64,000 nt of DNA, from positions 682,001 to 746,000 of the forward strand of contig NZ_CP031124.1 of NCBI RefSeq assembly GCF_003339525.1, written 5' to 3'. Shown here in pieces: positions 51,897 through 63,560 of this stretch. The notes below the pieces were generated by a model. The model worked only from the letters and a program-made list of their open reading frames with translations. It was not told the origin of the DNA and did not search any database. Within the stretch, counting starts at the first letter, position 1. Each line of letters begins with the position of its first letter. The position numbers were made by a program, and so were the translations under genes. Origin of the DNA: Ephemeroptericola cinctiostellae. Its GTDB lineage: Bacteria; Pseudomonadota; Gammaproteobacteria; Burkholderiales; Burkholderiaceae.

Positions 51897-52511
51897 ATGA
51901 CACCAGAGTTTTTGTTGACCACATTCATCATTGTTGCTTCCCCTGGCACGGGAGCCATTTATACCTTGGCCGCAGGTTTATCTCGTGGGGCAAAAGCCAG
52001 CGTGTTTGCGGCTTTTGCCTGTACCCTAGGTATTTTGCCGCACTTGGCCGCCGCGCTGCTGGGTTTGGCTGCTTTGTTGCACGCCAGTGCGGTGGCATTT
52101 AACGCCATTAAGTATGCGGGCATCGTTTATTTGTTGTACATGGCGTGGCACACCTTGCGGGAAACAGGAGCGTTGAATGTCAGCACCGAACACATACAGC
52201 ACAGCAATGCGCGCATATTAATGGATGGTGTTTTGCTCAATATTTTAAATCCAAAACTGTCCATCTTCTTTGTGGCCTTTTTACCGCAATTCATTTCATC
52301 ACAAGAAATTCATCCATTGTTTCAAATGGCGGAGTTGTCAGGTGTTTTTATGCTGATGACATTCATTGTGTTCTCAATGTATGGCGTGCTTGCTGCCAGC
52401 ATGCGTGATCACGTCGTGTCTCGCCCCAATGTGATGATGTGGATGCGCCGCAGTTTTGCTGCAGCATTTGGCGCTTTGGCAGTAAAGCTGGCTTTGACTG
52501 AGCGCACATAA
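51897..52511 (+). CDS. LysE-family exporter
   Basis: 204 residues with five or six membrane segments. The family motif near the N-terminus reads VASPGTGAIYTLAAGLSRGAKASV. These proteins export amino acids such as homoserine, lysine or threonine. It starts 20 bp after glgA and 56 bp before pgm, so it is probably co-transcribed with glycogen genes, without an obvious functional link. Confidence 0.85.
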   Translation: MTPEFLLTTFIIVASPGTGAIYTLAAGLSRGAKASVFAAFACTLGILPHLAAALLGLAALLHASAVAFNAIKYAGIVYLLYMAWHTLRETGALNVSTEHIQHSNARILMDGVLLNILNPKLSIFFVAFLPQFISSQEIHPLFQMAELSGVFMLMTFIVFSMYGVLAASMRDHVVSRPNVMMWMRRSFAAAFGALAVKLALTERT

Positions 52512-52519
52512 CACCATAA

Positions 52520-54205
<1,686 letters not shown>

Positions 54206-54605
54206 CAAAAAGCACCTTAAGCTTAAGGTGCTTTTAAATGTTTATTTAAAACGACATGTGCCCGTTGAGTGCCATTTAATGGCCTGATTTTATGAAGTAT
54301 CTATAAGGTTTTGCCTAATGTTTCGAATGAATGCTGTGTGAATAATGCGTGAATGGTGTGCACACCGCCCCAATAAAACTAATTTTGTGCTTTTATTGTC
54401 CCTAATGTGCGTTAAATTTACCCATCTACATGTATCATCCACCAAAAAGTCATATAATGAATCAGAGTTGAGTCGGTGGGTGCGATGTGCTTCATCTGAT
54501 TTATTGTGAGGGAAGGGGGTTGGTGTGCACTCAACGTGCCAGCCAATGGCCATGATCGTATCGTCAACTTGATTTATTGACTTATTGTTTTCTTAAGGAA
54601 AAAAC
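54206..54605. other. Non-coding stretch between pgm and the outer-membrane protein gene
   Basis: A 28-bp palindrome (54208-54235) ends the pgm transcript. TATAAT at 54453-54458 is a candidate -10 for the downstream gene, leaving a leader of about 140 bases. Nothing else is recognised. Confidence 0.55.
54208..54235. terminator. Terminator-like palindrome after pgm
   Basis: AAAAGCACCTTAAG is joined directly to its complement. The T tract is short (four), so termination may be weak. Confidence 0.65.
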
Positions 54606-55595
54606 ATGTATAACGCAAAAATTTTATCAGCAGCGGCTGTTTTGGCAGCAGGCGTGTTTGCATCAACGGGTGCGCATGCCGGTATGGTGACGGATGCTCA
54701 CGGTAACGTGGGTTATGACAACGCAGCTGAATGTGATGCTGCAGTACAAAATGGTAACGCCAAGTTTTACCAATCATTCACAACCAAGCCCGCTTTACGT
54801 CGTGCAGGCGAAACGCAAGTTAAAGTGACGCGTTTGGCTGATTTGGGTGGCAATTATCGTTTGGGTGCTTGTGATGCAGGTGCGGCTCATCAATTTGGCC
54901 GTGACGGCGTGTCAAAAGCGTTGCAAGGCAAGTATGTGCCTTACAGCCCTAACATGGCTGTGAATGTGTATGCGAATGCAACAGGTCAGCCTGTTCGTGT
55001 GAGCATGAAGCAGTGTGATAACAATTTCTCAGGCCCCATCCCACGCCCTGTGGCCATCCCTCAACCTGTTGCCACTTCACCTGTCGTGATTGTACCGCCT
55101 GCACCCGTGATTGCACCTGTTGTGGCTAAAACATTGAGCCCATACGTGTTTGGTACGGTCGGTGCTTTGCGTGACAAAGTGGGTGGTGCTTTGCTGCATG
55201 ACCGTGACACAGAGGTTGCAGGTCAACTCGGTGCTGGTTTGCAATTCAATAAGTTGGTCGGTGCAGAATTGTTCTACCAATATGCCAAACGACACGATTT
55301 CACCGATGGTTTGGCTGCGGCTGATGTACGCAACAAAACTTTTGGTGGCCGCGTGACTTTGGGTGGCTTGGTGGCTGATAAAACACGTTTGTTTGCTAAA
55401 TTGGGTGCCGCCAGTGTGAAACACACATCAACAGGTTACAGCGATCGCAAAACACGCTTGACTGCGGGTGCTGGCTTGGCTTACAGCCTGACCAACAACC
55501 TCGCATTGCGCGCAGACTACGATCACTACTTTAAACGTGGTGCAAACTGGAAAGCTGCAGATTACTTGGGCTTGGGCTTGCAATACAATTTCTAA
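54606..55595 (+). CDS. Outer-membrane beta-barrel protein
   Basis: 329 residues. A signal peptide ends in GAHA (about 26). The N-terminal domain (about 27-145) with two or three cysteines has no motif I recognise (GNVGYDNAAECDAAVQNG). A Pro/Val-rich hinge (about 148-180) leads to an eight-strand OmpA-like barrel (about 182-329) ending in YLGLGLQYNF with the terminal phenylalanine needed for outer-membrane insertion. This order is the reverse of OmpA, where the barrel comes first. It stands alone with its own terminator. Confidence 0.8.
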   Translation: MYNAKILSAAAVLAAGVFASTGAHAGMVTDAHGNVGYDNAAECDAAVQNGNAKFYQSFTTKPALRRAGETQVKVTRLADLGGNYRLGACDAGAAHQFGRDGVSKALQGKYVPYSPNMAVNVYANATGQPVRVSMKQCDNNFSGPIPRPVAIPQPVATSPVVIVPPAPVIAPVVAKTLSPYVFGTVGALRDKVGGALLHDRDTEVAGQLGAGLQFNKLVGAELFYQYAKRHDFTDGLAAADVRNKTFGGRVTLGGLVADKTRLFAKLGAASVKHTSTGYSDRKTRLTAGAGLAYSLTNNLALRADYDHYFKRGANWKAADYLGLGLQYNF

Positions 55596-55624
55596 GCCAT
55601 GCCTTGTTGATCACGTTGCATGAT

Positions 55625-55653
55625 AAAAAGCCAATCTTCGGATTGGCTTTTTT
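55625..55653. terminator. Terminator after the barrel protein gene
   Basis: AAAAAGCCAATC, a TTCG tetraloop, GATTGGCTTTTTT. It is symmetric enough to serve the convergent MFS gene too. Confidence 0.93.
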
Positions 55654-55675
55654 GATGTCTATGGTGATGAATGTG

Positions 55676-56878
55676 TCAGGGTGCCATCGGCTGACTCAAA
55701 TGCATCCATAACCATGCCCCTGACAATGCAGCCGTGCTGAGGAACAGACCGTATCCGCTGAAATGTGCATTCAGCCATGCCCCACCCGCAGCACCTGCAA
55801 ACAGGCCCAATGCTTGTACGGTGTTATACACGCCTGCGGCCGCACCTTTGGTGGCAGGGTGAGTGAGTTTCGACAGCAATGAAGGCTGAGTGGCTTCAAG
55901 CACATTAAAGCCGATGAAAAACAGCAATAAAGCTGTGGCAATGCCAGCCAATCCGCCCACATTCAAAGCCAAACCGATCTGAGCCACGGCCACCAAAGCG
56001 ATGGACAGCGCCATCACCGATTGCATTTTGCCATGCTTTTCAGCACGGATGATCAAGGGCACCATGACGCCCATGCTGACGAGAATGACCGCGAAATACA
56101 GCCACGCGCTCGCGCTGTGACTCATGTTCAAGTCGTTCAAACGCTGTGGCAAAACGACCCACATGGCCATTTGTACCGCATGCAAGACAAACACCCCACC
56201 ATTTAAACGCCATTGTTGCGCATCGGCGAGCACGGCTTTCAAACTGGTCGCGCTGCTGATGGCTGTGGCACTTTGTTGAAGCGGAATCGAGGCGACCAAA
56301 CCGATGGCAAGCAAGGCCAGGGCTGCAATGAGGATGAACACCCCATGCATGCCAATGGAGGCGAATAACACGGGTGCAACGATCAATGAGAGTGCAAAGG
56401 TCAATGCAATGCTCATGCCAACCATGGCCATGGCACGCGTGCGCACTTCAGGGCGTGTGGTGTCACCAACCATCGCCACCACCACGCTGCTGACTGCACC
56501 CGCACCTTGTAGCGCACGCGCGCACGCGAGTGAAAACACCGTATCGGCATAGGCCGCCCACAGTGCACCTGCTGCAAAAATGAGCAAGCCGATGGTGATG
56601 ATGCGTTTTCGCCCCCAATTGTCAGAAGCGATGCCATACGGGATGTACAGGAATGCTTGTGTCAAGCCGTATGCGCCCATTGCCCAGCCTGCCGCGATGG
56701 CGCGTGCATGGTCGGATTGCACATCAAGCAGAGGAAAATGGCCGATGGGCAAGCTGTTGGCATAGGGCATGAAAATGGGTAACACCACAAACAATCCAAA
56801 CATGCGCAAGGCAAAAACCAAGGCAAGGCGGGTGCTGATGCTGCGTTCAAGGGGGGATAAGACTGGGGTTGTGGACAT
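55676..56878 (-). CDS. MFS transporter, YajR-like
   Basis: 400 residues with twelve membrane segments. The N-terminus ([48 protein letters not shown]) matches the YajR branch of drug/proton antiporters, but the C-terminal YAM domain of YajR is absent. It probably exports small molecules. Its start is divergent from uvrA, an arrangement common in Burkholderiales. Confidence 0.85.
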   Translation of the reverse strand: MSTTPVLSPLERSISTRLALVFALRMFGLFVVLPIFMPYANSLPIGHFPLLDVQSDHARAIAAGWAMGAYGLTQAFLYIPYGIASDNWGRKRIITIGLLIFAAGALWAAYADTVFSLACARALQGAGAVSSVVVAMVGDTTRPEVRTRAMAMVGMSIALTFALSLIVAPVLFASIGMHGVFILIAALALLAIGLVASIPLQQSATAISSATSLKAVLADAQQWRLNGGVFVLHAVQMAMWVVLPQRLNDLNMSHSASAWLYFAVILVSMGVMVPLIIRAEKHGKMQSVMALSIALVAVAQIGLALNVGGLAGIATALLLFFIGFNVLEATQPSLLSKLTHPATKGAAAGVYNTVQALGLFAGAAGGAWLNAHFSGYGLFLSTAALSGAWLWMHLSQPMAP

Positions 56879-57003
56879 TGGATTTCAGAAAAAGAATAAG
56901 CGTGCGCAAGGTGCAGCAAGAACATGGGAAAAACGTTATAGTAACAGGTTTGCTGCGTCTTCTTTATCCTCTTGCGCGGCCTTTTTACTTTTTGGAAATC
57001 AGC

Positions 57004-59874
57004 ATGAACAGTGAAATCAAGATTCGCGGTGCGCGCACGCATAACCTTAAAAACATTTCGTTGGATCTGCCGCGTCAAAAACTCGTGGTCATCACAGGGC
57101 TGTCGGGTTCGGGCAAATCGAGTTTGGCGTTTGATACGCTGTATGCAGAAGGTCAACGCCGTTATGTGGAAAGCCTGTCGGCGTATGCGCGTCAATTTTT
57201 GCAGCTGATGGAAAAGCCCGATGTGGACTTGATTGAAGGCCTGTCGCCTGCGATTTCGATTGAACAAAAAGCCACCAGTCACAATCCGCGTTCAACGGTG
57301 GGTACGGTGACCGAGATTCATGATTACTTGCGCCTGCTGTTTGCCCGCGTCGGCACGCCGTATTGCCCACACCACGATGTGCCGTTGTCGTCGCAAACCG
57401 TGTCGCAAATGGTTGATGCGATTGTTGCCTTGCCAGAAAACACCAAGTTAATGATACTTGCACCCGTGGTGGTCAACCGCAAAGGGACGCATGAAGAGTT
57501 ATTCGAGCAAATGCAAGCACAGGGTTTTGTGCGCTTTCGGATTCGTTCTGGCGGTGGTACGGCGAACACCAGTGTGGCGCAAATTTATGATGTGGACAGT
57601 GTGCCCACATTGAAAAAAACTGAAAAACACACCATTGAAGTGGTGGTGGATCGCGTTAAAGTGCAGCCCGACATCAATCAACGCTTGGCTGAAAGTTTTG
57701 AAACCGCCTTGCGTTTGGCTGAGGGGCGTGCGATCACGGTGGACATGGACACCAAAGTGGAACAATTGTTCAGCGCCAAGTTTGCTTGCCCCATGTGCGA
57801 TTATGCCATTGCCGAGTTGGAGCCGCGCTTGTTCTCATTCAATAACCCCATGGGCGCCTGCCCTGAGTGTGATGGTTTGGGTAACGTGACCTTTTTTGAT
57901 CCCAAACGTGTGGTGGGTTTTCCAAGCTTATCGCTTGGCAGTGGGGCAATCAAGGGGTGGGACAAGCGCAACACGTATTCATTCGCCATGATGCAAGGTT
58001 TGGCGGCGTTTTATGGCTTTGACATTGACGCGCCGTTTGAATCACTTGCCGATGAAGCGCGTCAGCGGATTTTGTACGGTTCAGGCCGCACCGTGATTCC
58101 ATTCACGTATTTGTCTGATAAAGGGCGTGCTGTGGTGCGCGAACACACGTTTGAAGGGGTGATTCCCAATTTAGAACGCCGCTACAAAGAAACAGACTCC
58201 GTGACGATTCGAGAAGAATTATCGAAATTACAAAATGTACAAAGTTGCCCTTCTTGCCATGGTACGCGATTGCGTGAGTCGGCTCGAAATGTTCGCGTGG
58301 GCGATGGCGAATCCTCGCGCACCTTGCATGAGGTGGCACATTTGTCGCTGCGCGACAGTTTGAATCATTTTAAAACCTTGAGCCTTAAAGGCGCAAAAAA
58401 AGAAATCGCTGATCGCGTGATCAAAGAAATTGTCTCGCGTTTGCAGTTTTTAAACAATGTCGGTTTGGATTATCTTTCGCTTGACCGCAGTGCAGACACC
58501 TTGTCAGGTGGCGAAGCGCAGCGGATTCGTTTGGCTTCACAAATTGGTTCGGGTTTAACGGGGGTGATGTATGTGTTGGATGAACCATCGATTGGGTTGC
58601 ATCAACGCGACAACGACCGTTTGATCGAGACCTTGAAACATTTGCGTGATTTGGACAATTCGGTCATCGTGGTCGAGCACGACGAGGACATGATTCGTGC
58701 CTCAGATTACGTGGTGGACATGGGGCCGGGTGCGGGTGAGCATGGGGGGGTGATTGTGGCACAAGGCACACCAGAACAAATCGAACAGCACGCGACATCT
58801 GCCACGGGGCATTTTCTTTCGGGCAAACGGCGCATTGAGGTGCCGACTGAGCGTCGCGTACGAGACGAACGCGAACTGGTGATTCATGGTGCGAGTGGCA
58901 ATAATTTGAAGCATGTTGATTTGCATTTGCCTGTTGGCCTGTTGACTTGTGTCACGGGTGTGTCGGGTTCGGGTAAATCAACTTTGATTAACGAAACCTT
59001 GTATTCTGCGGCGGCCAAGCACATCAACCGTGCCAGCACCGAAGAGCCCGCACCGTATGAAAAAATCACAGGCTTAGAGCATTTTGATAAAGTGATCAAT
59101 GTGGATCAGTCGCCGATCGGGCGCACGCCGCGTTCAAATCCTGCGACTTACACGGGTTTGTTCACGCCTGTGCGGGAATTGTTTGCTGAAGTGCCTGCTG
59201 CCAAAGAACGCGGTTACCAGCCTGGGCGATTCTCGTTCAATGTCAAAGGCGGGCGATGTGAGGCGTGTCAAGGCGATGGCGTGATTCGCGTTGAAATGCA
59301 CTTTTTGCCCGACGTGTATGTGCCATGCGATGTGTGTCATGGTAAGCGGTACAACCGCGAAACGCTGGGCGTGCAGTACAAAGGCAAAAACATCCACGAG
59401 GTGCTGTTGATGACGGTTGAACAAGCGCATGGGTTCTTCAGCGCCGTGCCCACCATTGCCCGCAAGTTGAAAACCTTGCTCGATGTGGGTTTGGGCTACA
59501 TCACTTTGGGTCAATCAGCGACCACATTGTCAGGTGGTGAAGCGCAGCGGGTCAAACTCGCGTTGGAACTGAGCAAACGCGACACGGGACGCACTTTGTA
59601 CATCCTCGATGAGCCGACCACGGGCTTGCATTTTGCTGACATTGAGTTGTTGCTGGGCGTGATCAATAAGCTCAGCGGCCAAGGCAACACGGTGGTCATC
59701 ATTGAGCACAATCTGGATGTGATTAAAACCGCAGATTGGGTGATCGACATGGGGCCTGAGGGGGGCGCGGGTGGTGGTCAAATCATTGCTGAAGGCACGC
59801 CTGAAACCGTCGCACAGTCCGCAGTCAGTTTCACAGGGCATTATTTGGCCAACCTGTTGAAAGTGAAAAAATAG
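57004..59874 (+). CDS. uvrA: UvrABC excinuclease subunit A
   Basis: 956 residues from the ATG at 57004; a longer frame upstream lacks family features. Walker A motifs are at 32-39 (GLSGSGKS) and in the second half (GVSGSGKST). ABC signatures read [11 protein letters not shown] and [11 protein letters not shown]. Zinc sites are CPMC...CPEC and CEAC...CDVC. It finds bulky DNA damage and loads UvrB. No LexA-type box was found in the intergenic region by eye. Confidence 0.97.
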   Translation: MNSEIKIRGARTHNLKNISLDLPRQKLVVITGLSGSGKSSLAFDTLYAEGQRRYVESLSAYARQFLQLMEKPDVDLIEGLSPAISIEQKATSHNPRSTVGTVTEIHDYLRLLFARVGTPYCPHHDVPLSSQTVSQMVDAIVALPENTKLMILAPVVVNRKGTHEELFEQMQAQGFVRFRIRSGGGTANTSVAQIYDVDSVPTLKKTEKHTIEVVVDRVKVQPDINQRLAESFETALRLAEGRAITVDMDTKVEQLFSAKFACPMCDYAIAELEPRLFSFNNPMGACPECDGLGNVTFFDPKRVVGFPSLSLGSGAIKGWDKRNTYSFAMMQGLAAFYGFDIDAPFESLADEARQRILYGSGRTVIPFTYLSDKGRAVVREHTFEGVIPNLERRYKETDSVTIREELSKLQNVQSCPSCHGTRLRESARNVRVGDGESSRTLHEVAHLSLRDSLNHFKTLSLKGAKKEIADRVIKEIVSRLQFLNNVGLDYLSLDRSADTLSGGEAQRIRLASQIGSGLTGVMYVLDEPSIGLHQRDNDRLIETLKHLRDLDNSVIVVEHDEDMIRASDYVVDMGPGAGEHGGVIVAQGTPEQIEQHATSATGHFLSGKRRIEVPTERRVRDERELVIHGASGNNLKHVDLHLPVGLLTCVTGVSGSGKSTLINETLYSAAAKHINRASTEEPAPYEKITGLEHFDKVINVDQSPIGRTPRSNPATYTGLFTPVRELFAEVPAAKERGYQPGRFSFNVKGGRCEACQGDGVIRVEMHFLPDVYVPCDVCHGKRYNRETLGVQYKGKNIHEVLLMTVEQAHGFFSAVPTIARKLKTLLDVGLGYITLGQSATTLSGGEAQRVKLALELSKRDTGRTLYILDEPTTGLHFADIELLLGVINKLSGQGNTVVIIEHNLDVIKTADWVIDMGPEGGAGGGQIIAEGTPETVAQSAVSFTGHYLANLLKVKK

Positions 59875-60043
59875 CACGAATGGTTCGTGTCTGCGCCATA
59901 ATGCGAATGTTGTTCATGCGGATGCGGCACAACCGTTGGGCTCGTCGTATGAGTGCTTTAATCTTTTTAAAGCGACGATGGGTTGAACTGGGTTCTGCTC
60001 ACGTGATCACCCACCTCAATTAAAATATTTTAAGGGTTGGCCT

Positions 60044-60673
60044 ATGTTCATCTCTCGTTTTTTGCAATTGCTCATTCGCTTGCTCATTGGGGCGTATCCG
60101 CGTTGGATCGGCTGCAAGCCTGTGGCCACTCAGCGCATTTATTTTGCCAACCACACCAGTCACATTGACACATTGGCGATTTGGGCCGCTTTGCCGACGC
60201 ACCTCCAAGCCCGCACGCACCCTGTTGCGGCGTTTGATTATTGGGGCAAAAGCAAGTTTAAACGTTATATTGTCACTGAAGGCTTAAATGCCGTATTCAT
60301 CGCTCGCAGCAAAGAAGATCGAACCGAAGGTGATCCGCTTGAGCCTTTGTATGCGACTTTGGCGCAAGGCGATTCTTTGATTATCTTCCCAGAAGGCACG
60401 CGCAACAAAGAGGCCATCCCGCAAGCGTTTAAGTCGGGCATTTATTATTTGGCACAAAAATTTCCGAATGTCGAGCTCGTGCCTGTTTACCTTGAAAACC
60501 TCAATCGCATCATGCCCAAAGGGGCTTTTTGGCCGGTGCCCTTGGTGTGTACGGCGCGTTTTGGTAAACCGCTGTTTTTAAAAGAAGGTGAGGACAAGGA
60601 TGTCTTCCTCATGCGTGCTCGCCAAGCGGTGATTGATGCCCGTGCGCCATTTCAACAAGGGGTGACGTTATGA
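60044..60673 (+). CDS. 1-acyl-sn-glycerol-3-phosphate acyltransferase-like protein
   Basis: 209 residues. The HX4D motif is in NHTSHIDTLA and the glycerophosphate motif in FPEGTRN. It is shorter than PlsC and lacks a long N-terminal membrane region, having one hydrophobic helix at about 5-18. It overlaps the cytidylyltransferase gene by 4 bp (ATGA), so the two are translationally coupled. Together they would convert lysophosphatidate to CDP-diacylglycerol or a variant lipid. Confidence 0.85.
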   Translation: MFISRFLQLLIRLLIGAYPRWIGCKPVATQRIYFANHTSHIDTLAIWAALPTHLQARTHPVAAFDYWGKSKFKRYIVTEGLNAVFIARSKEDRTEGDPLEPLYATLAQGDSLIIFPEGTRNKEAIPQAFKSGIYYLAQKFPNVELVPVYLENLNRIMPKGAFWPVPLVCTARFGKPLFLKEGEDKDVFLMRARQAVIDARAPFQQGVTL

Positions 60674-61653
60674 TGAACTATCGGACGTGGACAGATTACG
60701 AGCTGTTTTGGTTCACTTTACTGGGATTGACCTTGTTGGTTGGGCTGGCGCACATCATTGCGTATGTGGCGTTGAAACGTGCAGATCGGCATGAGCTGAA
60801 AGGGCGGCGCGTGTTTTTATTGCGCACGCAACGTCATCTGGCTGCATTTTGGTGGGTGTTTTTCATTTCTGCTTTGGTCAGCGTCTTTGGCTTGGTGGGG
60901 GCTTTGGTGGTGTGCGCGATCATTTCTTTTCTTGGTTTGCGCGAGTTCATCACACTTACGCCTGTGAACCGAGGTGATTACCGTTCCTTGTTTTTCGCTT
61001 TTTTTGTATTCATCCCGCTGCAATATTTACTGATTGGCATGCGTGAATTTGGTTTCTTCACGGTGCTGATCCCTGTGTATGCGTTTTTGCTGTTGCCTGT
61101 GTTTTCGGTGGTGCGTGAAGACGTGGATAAGTTTTTATCGCGCAAAGCCGCTTTGCAATGGGGTTTGATGATTTCGGTGTATTGTTTGAGTCACACGGTG
61201 GCGATTTTGTACATTGATGCGGTGGATTCATTTTCCACGCAAAGTCGCGCTTTGTTGCTGTTGTTTTTCTTGACCTTGGTGCGTTGTGCGATGTTGTGGC
61301 AACACTTGGCGGATTATTTTTTCCGTCATCGGAAAGGTCGCATTGCACCACAAATCCACAGTCGGGTGACTTGGCCTGGTTTGTTGGTGAGTGCGGCGGC
61401 AAATGCGGCGATTGCATCGTCGTTCTTTTGGTTCACCCCCTTTACGTTTTGGCAGGCTGCGATTGCAGGGGTGTTGATTTCGTTTGCATCGTTGTTTGGG
61501 CGTTTGGTCATGCGTGGCATCACGTTGAGTTTGGGCATTAAGGACTGGGGTGAGTTGACGGGCGGTCAACAGGGGGTCATGGATCGATTGGATGCGATTT
61601 TGTATGCGGCGCCGGTGTTTTTTCACTATGCGGTGCTGGTCACAAAACCCTAG
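60670..61653 (+). CDS. Phosphatidate cytidylyltransferase (CdsA-like)
   Basis: 327 residues with about eight membrane segments. The C-terminal CDS signature reads LGIKDWGELTGGQQGVMDRLDAI. The enzyme makes CDP-diacylglycerol from phosphatidate and CTP. Coupling to an acyltransferase rather than to the usual frr-uppS-cdsA-dxr set suggests that this is a second copy; the main copy would lie outside the window. Confidence 0.88.
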   Translation: MMNYRTWTDYELFWFTLLGLTLLVGLAHIIAYVALKRADRHELKGRRVFLLRTQRHLAAFWWVFFISALVSVFGLVGALVVCAIISFLGLREFITLTPVNRGDYRSLFFAFFVFIPLQYLLIGMREFGFFTVLIPVYAFLLLPVFSVVREDVDKFLSRKAALQWGLMISVYCLSHTVAILYIDAVDSFSTQSRALLLLFFLTLVRCAMLWQHLADYFFRHRKGRIAPQIHSRVTWPGLLVSAAANAAIASSFFWFTPFTFWQAAIAGVLISFASLFGRLVMRGITLSLGIKDWGELTGGQQGVMDRLDAILYAAPVFFHYAVLVTKP

Positions 61654-61683
61654 CGATGAAACAGTAAGGCTTGGTCGGTCGTG

Positions 61684-61722
61684 AAAAAGCCCCTTGAATG
61701 TGTTCAGGGGGCTTTTGTTTTT
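61684..61722. terminator. Terminator between cdsA-like and the secreted unknown
   Basis: AAAAGCCCCTTGAA and TTCAGGGGGCTTTT form a stem with one bulge around TGTG, then a T-rich run. Confidence 0.8.
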
Positions 61723-61726
61723 TAAT

Positions 61727-62395
61727 TCATTTGGTCGAATTGAGGCAGCTTGGATAAGGGGCTTTTTCACCTGCAACAACAGCGCATAATTTAATGGGCT
61801 TAATCTGTTGCGCCAGCCTTGAGCTCCACTTGGGCAGGTCGATGTTGATGGGGGTTGAAGAAGGGGCGCCCCGTTCTGCCCATTGAACCGTGTAATAATC
61901 TTTTTGACCTTTAATGATTGTAATCAGTGCGGTTTCGCTGGTTTCTCTTTGTGGTGCTTGCGTTGAGCCACAGCTGAGAATGACTGAGATTGAATCATAG
62001 CCATTGATTTGATGGGGGCTGGGGAAAGCATAAGCGTTGAAAGAGTTTGGACATGAGTTGTGAAAACCCGCCCCCAGTAGGCCAGCCATTTTTTGTGGGG
62101 TCTGTTCGGGATTGAGAGCTGCGTTTTTTGTACCTGTTACCGTTAGCATTTGCGTCCATTGGTTGACGTTTTCGCCTGTTGGCACCAGTTCGTGAATGTA
62201 GCCTGTGTCAGAGGCATTGGCGAACGCCATTTGAAACCCCCGGGGAATGGACGTGATCAACAGCTGACTGAAAATCGGTGTAATGGATGAAACGGGGTAT
62301 TGGGTGTTGATGTTATCCCATGGGATGGACTGTGCCCATGCCGCAATGGGTAGGACAATGGAGAGGGCAGCGCAGATTTTTAGCTTATGTGACAT
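61727..62395 (-). CDS. Secreted protein of unknown function
   Basis: 222 residues. A signal peptide (ICAALSIVLPIAAWAQS) is cleaved after about residue 22. The mature part has four or more cysteines, which suit a disulfide-bonded periplasmic protein (NSCPNSF, LSCGS, KLCAVV, PSCLN). No family is recognised. It lies between the convergent cdsA-like gene and rapZ, 85 bp after the rapZ stop, and may be read through from it. Confidence 0.6.
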   Translation of the reverse strand: MSHKLKICAALSIVLPIAAWAQSIPWDNINTQYPVSSITPIFSQLLITSIPRGFQMAFANASDTGYIHELVPTGENVNQWTQMLTVTGTKNAALNPEQTPQKMAGLLGAGFHNSCPNSFNAYAFPSPHQINGYDSISVILSCGSTQAPQRETSETALITIIKGQKDYYTVQWAERGAPSSTPINIDLPKWSSRLAQQIKPIKLCAVVAGEKAPYPSCLNSTK

Positions 62396-62480
62396 ACAAA
62401 CTCCCTTGGTTGAGTGATGTGAAATTTAATCCACGGAATTGATTTTCAGAATGAAACAGATGGTGCTGTTTTGTATTTCC

Positions 62481-63347
62481 CTAACTGAGTGTGCGATGCC
62501 GAACCAAGACCTGCTGAGCCGCATGGGTGCCGTCGGTTGCAAAGCGTTTGGCCAGTGCTTGGGCAATGTAAACTGAGCGGTGTTGCCCGCCTGTGCAACC
62601 GATCGCGATGGTCAGGTAGCTGCGGTTGTCTTGCTCAAAACGTGGTAACCAGCGGGTGATGAATTGTTCGATGTCATCAATCATCAATTGGGTGTCGGGC
62701 TGTGCTTGGAGGAATATTTGGACGGGTTCATCCAGTCCTGTTTGTGGACGCAGTTTGATGTCATAAAAGGGGTTGGGCAGGCAGCGAACATCAAAGACAA
62801 AATCGGCATCCATTGGGATCCCGTGTTTAAAACCGAACGATTCGAACAAAACAGTCATGCGGTCGTTGCGCAGTGCCAGTAAATCTTTGATCCATGTTTG
62901 CAGTTGGCGGGCTTTTAGCGTGCTGGTGTCAATCACTGAGGATACGGAAAGCAATGGTAGCAAGCGCTCACGTTCGAGTGTGATGCTGTCGGCCAGCGTG
63001 GTGTCCTGATTTTCGGTGTGCTCGCGTGACAGGGGGTGGCGACGGCGTGTTTCAGAGAAGCGCTGAATCAAGGTGTTGTCGTCTGCGGTAAGGAAAATCG
63101 TGTGCACATCGAAACCTTGACTGCGAAATGCATCGATTTGAGCGGGCAATTTGGTGAAGTCGGCGGATGAGCGTGCATCAATGCTGACCGCGATTTTGGT
63201 GTGACCTTGAACGACGAGTGTCGAAACCAGATTGGGCAATAAGTTGGCGGGCAAGTTGTCGACGCAATAGTAGCTGGTGTCCTCAAGCAGGTTAAGGGCT
63301 ACGCTTTTGCCAGAACCAGAGAGGCCTGTGATGAGGACGATGTTCAT
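62481..63347 (-). CDS. rapZ: RNase adapter protein RapZ
   Basis: 288 residues from the ATG at 63347, where the family start [15 protein letters not shown] begins. The Walker A is GLSGSGKS, followed by YYCVDNLP; the C-terminal domain has IGCTGGQHRSVYIAQALA. In E. coli it senses glucosamine-6-phosphate and directs RNase E to GlmZ; in Burkholderiales it sits next to hprK, as here. Confidence 0.95.
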   Translation of the reverse strand: MNIVLITGLSGSGKSVALNLLEDTSYYCVDNLPANLLPNLVSTLVVQGHTKIAVSIDARSSADFTKLPAQIDAFRSQGFDVHTIFLTADDNTLIQRFSETRRRHPLSREHTENQDTTLADSITLERERLLPLLSVSSVIDTSTLKARQLQTWIKDLLALRNDRMTVLFESFGFKHGIPMDADFVFDVRCLPNPFYDIKLRPQTGLDEPVQIFLQAQPDTQLMIDDIEQFITRWLPRFEQDNRSYLTIAIGCTGGQHRSVYIAQALAKRFATDGTHAAQQVLVRHRTLS

Positions 63348-63560
63348 GAAATTTTTAGCCGAGTACGGGTGTCTATGGTTAATTGCAAGACAAAAGTTGT
63401 GTTGCACTTGTTTAAGTGAAGGGTTTTAATTTCGGTCGCCTCACTTCATTTGAGTTGCTCCGTCAATGCGCCACCTCCAGAAGAAGTCAAATGACCTCGC
63501 AGGTCAGGGTTTGATGGATTTCGTTATAAAGCAACCGGCCTTTGTGGGGCTGGGCACTCA

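Noticed and set aside
56869..57003. N-terminal extension of UvrA by 45 residues.
   Set aside because: It overlaps the start of the divergent MFS gene and carries no family features; UvrA proteins begin at the ATG at 57004.
56879..57003. LexA (SOS) box upstream of uvrA.
   Set aside because: No CTGT-N8-ACAG-like sequence is found in the intergenic region by eye.
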